From the NCBI RefSeq assembly GCF_900155615.1, contig NZ_FUHT01000004.1:310001-374000 (forward strand): a stretch of DNA of 64,000 nucleotides, given 5' to 3'. The first letter of the stretch is position 1, and each line of letters starts with the position of its first letter. The notes under the pieces are model-generated. The model was not told the DNA's origin. It made no database searches and was given only the letters and a program-made list of their open reading frames with translations. Position numbers and translations under genes: made by a program. Origin of the DNA: Massiliimalia massiliensis (GTDB lineage Bacteria > Bacillota > Clostridia > Oscillospirales > Ruminococcaceae). This document shows, piece by piece, positions 60,317-64,000 of this stretch.

Positions 60317-60614
60317 CTGTCAGAGCAAACAACGATACGATCGTCCTCCGCCCCCGCCTGAAACACAGAAGAAACTTGATTTATGCGAAGAAGAAGCGGC
60401 TGATTTAACACTGCGTGAGATCAGATGTCCGCGATGCAATTTTGTAATTGACAAAGTGTTTTCCGATGCAAAAGGACATTTCCTTTCTAAATGCCCGAAA
60501 TGCAAATCTCAATATATTATGAACTACGCCTATTTCCGAAGACAGAAAGGCATCTGGAAACTGAAGCTCAAATACTACGGAAAAGACTACCTTGAAAAAC
60601 TGAATAAAGAATAA
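60309..60614 (+). CDS. Small zinc-ribbon protein
   Basis: A 101-residue protein with a basic and proline-rich start (RYDRPPPPPETQ) and one ribbon (CPRCN...CPKCK), then a basic helical tail. ATG 60309 overlaps the protease stop; AAGGCGGTG precedes it. Function unknown. Confidence 0.75.
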   Translation: MNNCQSKQRYDRPPPPPETQKKLDLCEEEAADLTLREIRCPRCNFVIDKVFSDAKGHFLSKCPKCKSQYIMNYAYFRRQKGIWKLKLKYYGKDYLEKLNKE

Positions 60615-60665
60615 CGACTTTTAATCGCGTATGCGGAGCCGATCCGATGGATCGTGACTGCCCTT

Positions 60666-60736
60666 GCACCGTACAAAGCCGGAATCTGACAGGATAACCA
60701 TGCCTGTTGATGATTCCGCTTTTACGGTGCTTTTTT
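60666..60736 (+). terminator. Large multi-part terminator after the zinc-ribbon gene
   Basis: The outer stem GCACCGTA/TACGGTGC is extended by AGC-GGAATC/GATTCC-GCT (bulged C) and an inner ACAGG/CCTGT, then six T. The rest of the 60615-60906 interval holds two more hairpins, listed separately. Confidence 0.85.
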
Positions 60737-60770
60737 ATTTTCTCGCACACGCGCTTTGTACGATGACAAG

Positions 60771-60810
60771 AAGTCCTTTCCCGGCTTAACCGCTGCGGAA
60801 AGGACTTTTT
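60771..60810 (+). terminator. Second terminator, tandem
   Basis: Perfect 11-bp stem AAGTCCTTTCC/GGAAAGGACTT followed by TTTTT. Two terminators in a row isolate the sigma-like gene from the repressor operon. Confidence 0.88.
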
Positions 60811-60849
60811 ATGTTATACGGCAGATGGCAGTGCCAGACCGCCAAGTAC

Positions 60850-60895
60850 CCGTAATTTGAGATTTTGATGGGTGGATCAAAATCTCAAATTACGG
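60850..60895 (+). promoter_or_regulatory. 20-bp perfect hairpin at the ribosome site of the sigma-like gene
   Basis: Perfect 20-bp arms 60850-60869 and 60876-60895 with a GGGTGG loop. The right arm overlaps the ACGGAGGAAAGG ribosome site, ending 11 bases before the ATG. It could block translation or mark an operator. Confidence 0.8.
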
Positions 60896-60906
60896 AGGAA
60901 AGGCAA

Positions 60907-61359
60907 ATGGCCACAATTGAAAATAAAAAATTCACCCTTACGGTTTACAACACCGTAACCCGCAGAAATGAAGAAGTTGAGGTTACACGGGAGGTTTATC
61001 ACGCCTACCGCAGAACCGGCTGGAATATCGAAGACAATGACGCCAGCTTTTTTGAACATGAAATTCAGATGAGTGGTCTCATCGGCGGCGAGGACGGAGC
61101 CTATGAGAATTTCAGAGAGTTTATCGATACGGAAAATATCCCAGACAATACAGTCCTCAAAGAAACGGAAATCGAGGCGTTACAGCGCGCTGTTTCTGCT
61201 TTGCCGGATGCGGATAAGGCATTGATAAAAGCGCTGTTTTATGACGGACTGACAGAGCGAGAATATGCCAAAGAAACCGGTATTCCGCAGAAGACAATCA
61301 ATAACCGAAAGATGGTAATCCTTCGGAAATTAAGGAAATTATCCGATTTCAAAAAATAA
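60907..61359 (+). CDS. Sigma-70 region 4-like regulator
   Basis: A 150-residue protein. The C-terminal 65 residues match sigma region 4 (LPDADKALIKALFYDGLTER, then IPQKTINNRKMVILRKLRKL). The N-terminal part (FTLTVYNTVTRRNEEVEV) is typical of small sigma-like proteins on clostridial ICEs and lacks regions 1-3. It probably activates excision or transfer genes. A strong hairpin controls its start. Confidence 0.83.
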   Translation: MATIENKKFTLTVYNTVTRRNEEVEVTREVYHAYRRTGWNIEDNDASFFEHEIQMSGLIGGEDGAYENFREFIDTENIPDNTVLKETEIEALQRAVSALPDADKALIKALFYDGLTEREYAKETGIPQKTINNRKMVILRKLRKLSDFKK

Positions 61360-61866
61360 TTTGGCTCAAAGTGCAGACTTCTTCCCCTATACAAGTGAGA
61401 AAAAAGAAATTATTTCTCACCGCCTTCTTTTCTTTCAGGAAGACGGTCTGCTCATTGACAAAAGAATAAGTCCGTCAGCAAATACTTTCCGTCTGCTGTT
61501 CCCAAAAGGGACAAGCGATCTGTTTCTCTTTGAAAAACAGATAGTGCGGCAGCACCGCACAAATCGCCATGACAGGCATCGGAAAGCCAACACCCCGTCC
61601 AGTCAAAAGTCGAGCGTAGAAGCGGCAAGAAAGAGCCGTGATCCGTCGCAACCAAAGAGGGCGGCCGGGTGAGAACCACGCGGAGGTGAGATTCCTGGGG
61701 AACCGAGTAGCTATCGGTTGTTTGCATGAGTGCCGTTGACCACGGATGTTGAGGACAAATATGGTCACGCAAACGCAAAACGATTTACAGTACAAGGGAA
61801 AGGTATGCCCTTTTCGGTTTCCTTTGCCCTTGTGCTTTTACTTAAACTACTTGGAGGTACACAGGA
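61360..61866 (+). other. Interval without a convincing gene
   Basis: A 507-base stretch. It has a hairpin GTGAGAAA/TTTCTCAC (61395-61420), a GTGCGG/CCGCAC hairpin near 61540-61556 and AACCGA/TCGGTT at about 61699-61720. A 103-codon frame from TTG 61361 has poor protein character. It may hold regulatory sites or a small RNA. Confidence 0.45.
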
Positions 61867-62229
61867 ATGAAGAATATAAATGTAAAACGCGGCGAAATCT
61901 ACTACGCCGATTTGTCTCCCGTCATCGGGAGCGAGCAAGGCGGTATGCGCCCTGTCCTTATTCTGCAAAATGACATCGGGAACAGGTTCAGCTCCACAAC
62001 GATTGTTGTACCGCTTACTTCGATACAGAAGAAAAAAGCACAACCTACCCATGTAACCATTGACTGTGAGTTTTTAGAGAGTGAATCTACTCTGCTTTTG
62101 GAACAGATTCGCACGATTGACAAAACACGATTGTCCGATTATCTCGGACAGATTTCCAAAGAAGATATGGGACGTGTCGAAACCGCAATGGCGGTTAGCC
62201 TTGGATTCGGAGGTACAGACCATGACTGA
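61867..62229 (+). CDS. MazF/PemK-type toxin
   Basis: A 120-residue protein with the PemK/MazF fold: VKRGEIYYADLSPVIGSEQG, GMRPVLILQND and the TIVVPLTS strand. It is an mRNA endonuclease family. TTGGAGG precedes the ATG. No MazE-like antitoxin is directly upstream, so control is unclear; the AbrB-type gene far away (17540) is a possible partner only by fold. Confidence 0.9.
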   Translation: MKNINVKRGEIYYADLSPVIGSEQGGMRPVLILQNDIGNRFSSTTIVVPLTSIQKKKAQPTHVTIDCEFLESESTLLLEQIRTIDKTRLSDYLGQISKEDMGRVETAMAVSLGFGGTDHD

Positions 62230-62392
62230 AAAAGAAAACGCCGCTGTTCAGAAAGCCTCTCTCTGTTACAGCATCAATATGCTTCGCCTTCTGCTGTCCA
62301 TGCAGCTGATTACCGAGGAAGAATATAACCGTATCCTCTGCTACACAGCGGAGCATTACGATCCACAGAAAAAGATATGTCTTATCTCTTAA
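62222..62392 (+). CDS. Small SHOCT-like protein downstream of the toxin
   Basis: A 56-residue protein overlapping the toxin end by eight bases (GGAGG seven bases upstream). The helical middle (NMLRLLLSMQLITEEEYNRI) looks like the SHOCT-type short helices found beside recombinase genes. Antitoxin or recombination accessory are both possible. Confidence 0.6.
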   Translation: MTEKENAAVQKASLCYSINMLRLLLSMQLITEEEYNRILCYTAEHYDPQKKICLIS

Positions 62393-62496
62393 TTTTCGCC
62401 ATATTCGCTGGATGTATGCGAACTCTTGTGGTATCTTTCGTGTTGCCGCAGGAAAAGCGGTAATACAAGCGGAATACCCGCAGGAAGGAGAAACGC

Positions 62497-64000
62497 ATGA
62501 CAAAGACAATCACCGAACTGACCTCACAAAAACAAACCAACCGAATGATACGCCTTGCCCCCTATGCAAGGGTGTCAAGCAATTCTGAGGATCAGCTCCA
62601 TTCCTTCGCAGCACAGGTCAGATACTACACCGACTATACAAGAAACCATCCTGGCTATACTTTAGTAGATGTTTATGCTGATGAAGGAATCACCGGCACT
62701 TGCATGGAAAAGCGCGATGATTTCAACCGGCTGATCCGTGACTGCAAAAAAGGAAAAATCGACCGCATCATCACCAAGACCATTGCAAGGTTTGCCCGCA
62801 ACTACACAGAATTACTGACCGTCACAAGAATGCTCCGCACAATGGGGATCAGCATCTACTTCGAGGAACAAGGCATTGACACCGAAACAATCGACCTTGA
62901 AATGATGCTGACATTACCCGGCATCGCCGCACAAAAGGAATCGGAAACCATATCCGATAATATGCGGTGGAGCTACAAAAAGAGAATGGAAACCGGCGAA
63001 TTCAACTGCTGCCGAGCCGCCTATGGGTTTAAACTTACAGACGGCGAGCTTCGTATCAACGAAACGGAAGCAGAAGTGGTTCGCCGGATTTTTCATCTCT
63101 ATCTGCAAGGTTACGGCAAGCAAAGCATTGCCAATCTGTTAAATGAAGAAGGGGTGCCAAAGCGGTACGGGCAAAAAACATGGCACCTCTTCACCATCGA
63201 CTATATCCTCAACAACGAGCGATATATGGGTGACGCGCTGCTGCAAAAGAGCTACACCACCGAATGTATCCCTTTCAAGAAAAAACGGAACAAAGGCGAA
63301 GTAACTCAATACTATGTGGAGAACAGCAATCCGGCTATTGTCAGCCGGGAAACCTACATGGCAGCCAAAGAACTGCAAAGGAGCAAAACGGTGCGCTGCC
63401 CATCACAGCCGAATCGGTATCCACTCAGCAAGATGCTGAAATGTCCCGTCTGCGGACACAATTACCGCAGGCAGATCGTGAACGGCACAGCCTATTGGAT
63501 ATGCTCCTACAAATCCTCCGGCAGAACGCAATGCGCCTGCGACAGAGTCCGCGAAGTCACGGTCATGGCGGCCTTCAGCCGCATGAGCAGCAAGCTCGCT
63601 GACAATTGTGATGAACTGCTTGGCAGCTTTATCCGGCAGCTCGAAAAACTACAAAACCGTACTTGTACCTACGGTGAAAAAGTATATATGTTAAACCGCC
63701 AAATCGCAGATATCAATGCACAAATTCTTGTAATTACCCAACTGCATAAGAACGGTATCCTCAACAACGCCGAGTACGCAGAGCAATCAAGCGAGCTTGA
63801 CCGCAAGGTTACCGAACTGCGCTCGGAACGCCACCGTATTATGGCTGAGGATGAGGATGACGAGATTATTGAATCGCTGAAAGTCCTCAATGAAACCATG
63901 AGCGAATACAAGCCGACAGGCGCTTTTGACGAGGGACTGTTCGGGCAGATCGTAGAAAGCATCACGGTCATCAGCGGACAGAAGCTGAGCTTCCGGCTCG
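62497..64000 (+). CDS. Large serine recombinase (3' end outside window)
   Basis: 501 codons are visible and still open. The N-terminal resolvase domain has YARVS with Tyr23, Arg25 and catalytic Ser27, and YADEGITGTCMEKRDDFNRL. ITKTIARFARN stands where ITKSISRFARN is usual. The recombinase domain, a zinc ribbon (CPVCG...C...C) and a coiled coil follow. It would integrate and excise the element. AAGGAG precedes the ATG. The right end of the element is expected shortly after the window. Confidence 0.93.
   Translation, partial: MTKTITELTSQKQTNRMIRLAPYARVSSNSEDQLHSFAAQVRYYTDYTRNHPGYTLVDVYADEGITGTCMEKRDDFNRLIRDCKKGKIDRIITKTIARFARNYTELLTVTRMLRTMGISIYFEEQGIDTETIDLEMMLTLPGIAAQKESETISDNMRWSYKKRMETGEFNCCRAAYGFKLTDGELRINETEAEVVRRIFHLYLQGYGKQSIANLLNEEGVPKRYGQKTWHLFTIDYILNNERYMGDALLQKSYTTECIPFKKKRNKGEVTQYYVENSNPAIVSRETYMAAKELQRSKTVRCPSQPNRYPLSKMLKCPVCGHNYRRQIVNGTAYWICSYKSSGRTQCACDRVREVTVMAAFSRMSSKLADNCDELLGSFIRQLEKLQNRTCTYGEKVYMLNRQIADINAQILVITQLHKNGILNNAEYAEQSSELDRKVTELRSERHRIMAEDEDDEIIESLKVLNETMSEYKPTGAFDEGLFGQIVESITVISGQKLSFRL

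Larger units (their letters stand above)
11940..64000 (+). mobile_element. Tn1549/CTn-type integrative conjugative element (right end outside window)
   Basis: From just after the tRNA-Ser genes onward the content is conjugative. It includes DNA methylases, VirB6, PrgI, VirB4, an NlpC/P60 hydrolase, MobC, a relaxase, a TraG coupling ATPase, LexA/ImmA, MazF and a serine recombinase cut by the window edge. The order matches clostridial Tn1549/CTn-type ICEs. At least 52 kb are present, including about 14.5 kb of unusual cargo (44.1-58.5 kb). The left boundary is approximate: it must lie between 11,936 and 12,149, and no att direct repeat can be identified with one end missing. Confidence 0.85.

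Noticed and set aside
61361-61672. 103-codon frame after the sigma-like gene
   Set aside because: Starts at TTG without a good ribosome site, covers hairpins and has no domain character; kept only as an undefined interval.

Overview
The window looks like a chromosome segment of a low-GC-lineage Firmicute, most likely a gut clostridium (Oscillospiraceae/Ruminococcaceae type). The grounds are the ANTAR-glnA nitrogen cluster, the LL-diaminopimelate aminotransferase route to DAP, the Bacillus-type PurF, strong AGGAGG ribosome sites, SpoVG-type proteins, and a clostridial integrative conjugative element (ICE). Two parts are clear: a host core region (1 to about 11,940) and an ICE that starts just after two tRNA-Ser genes and runs off the right edge inside its serine recombinase.

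Host region: a plus-strand run of glutamine and nitrogen genes. In order they are the end of a glutamate-synthase-associated FAD oxidoreductase, a GXGXG (GltB domain 3) protein, glnA, an ANTAR antiterminator with a degenerate receiver, carA, dapF, pyrG, dapL, an Amt-PII fusion and purF, then tRNA-Ser(UGA) and tRNA-Ser(GCU). Most of these genes make, move, sense or spend glutamine or ammonium. The amt leader holds a promoter, a perfect intrinsic terminator and an 18-bp palindrome in 116 bases, which suggests layered control.

ICE transfer part (about 12-40.3 kb): the leading end carries acidic and antirestriction-like proteins, an orphan C5-cytosine methylase, a Dam-type adenine methylase (apparently with an ATT start), and small DUF proteins (DUF4314, DUF3846, DUF3789, SpoVG-like). 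Next come a giant thioester/VaFE surface adhesin, a VirB2-like DUF3852 protein, VirB6, PrgI, a class B sortase, VirB4 (with a duplicated Walker B segment), an NlpC/P60 hydrolase, an amidoligase plus gamma-glutamylcyclotransferase pair, an oriT-like region, MobC, a Sel1-tailed relaxase, a DUF3991/Toprim gene broken by an amber codon, and the TraG/VirD4 coupling ATPase. This order matches Tn1549/CTn-type clostridial ICEs.

ICE cargo and control part (about 40.4-64 kb): a minus-strand trio (solute-binding lipoprotein, membrane-bound Cache/LuxR regulator, XRE regulator) is driven from a promoter with a palindromic operator and a roughly 300-nt structured leader. Beside it lies a roughly 14.5-kb plus-strand cargo of zinc-ribbon proteins, lipoproteins, an SPFH protein with four zinc ribbons, a YdjG-like zinc-ribbon membrane protein, a TPM-domain protein (YdjH-like), and DUF4428 and DUF6935-like proteins. 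It resembles an enlarged, mobile version of the Bacillus ydjGHI envelope-stress module and is the best candidate here for a poorly described system. The end of the element has a truncated WYL protein, a LexA-ImmA pair, a sigma-like protein behind a 20-bp hairpin, a MazF toxin and the serine recombinase. No CRISPR array, rRNA or insertion sequence was seen.
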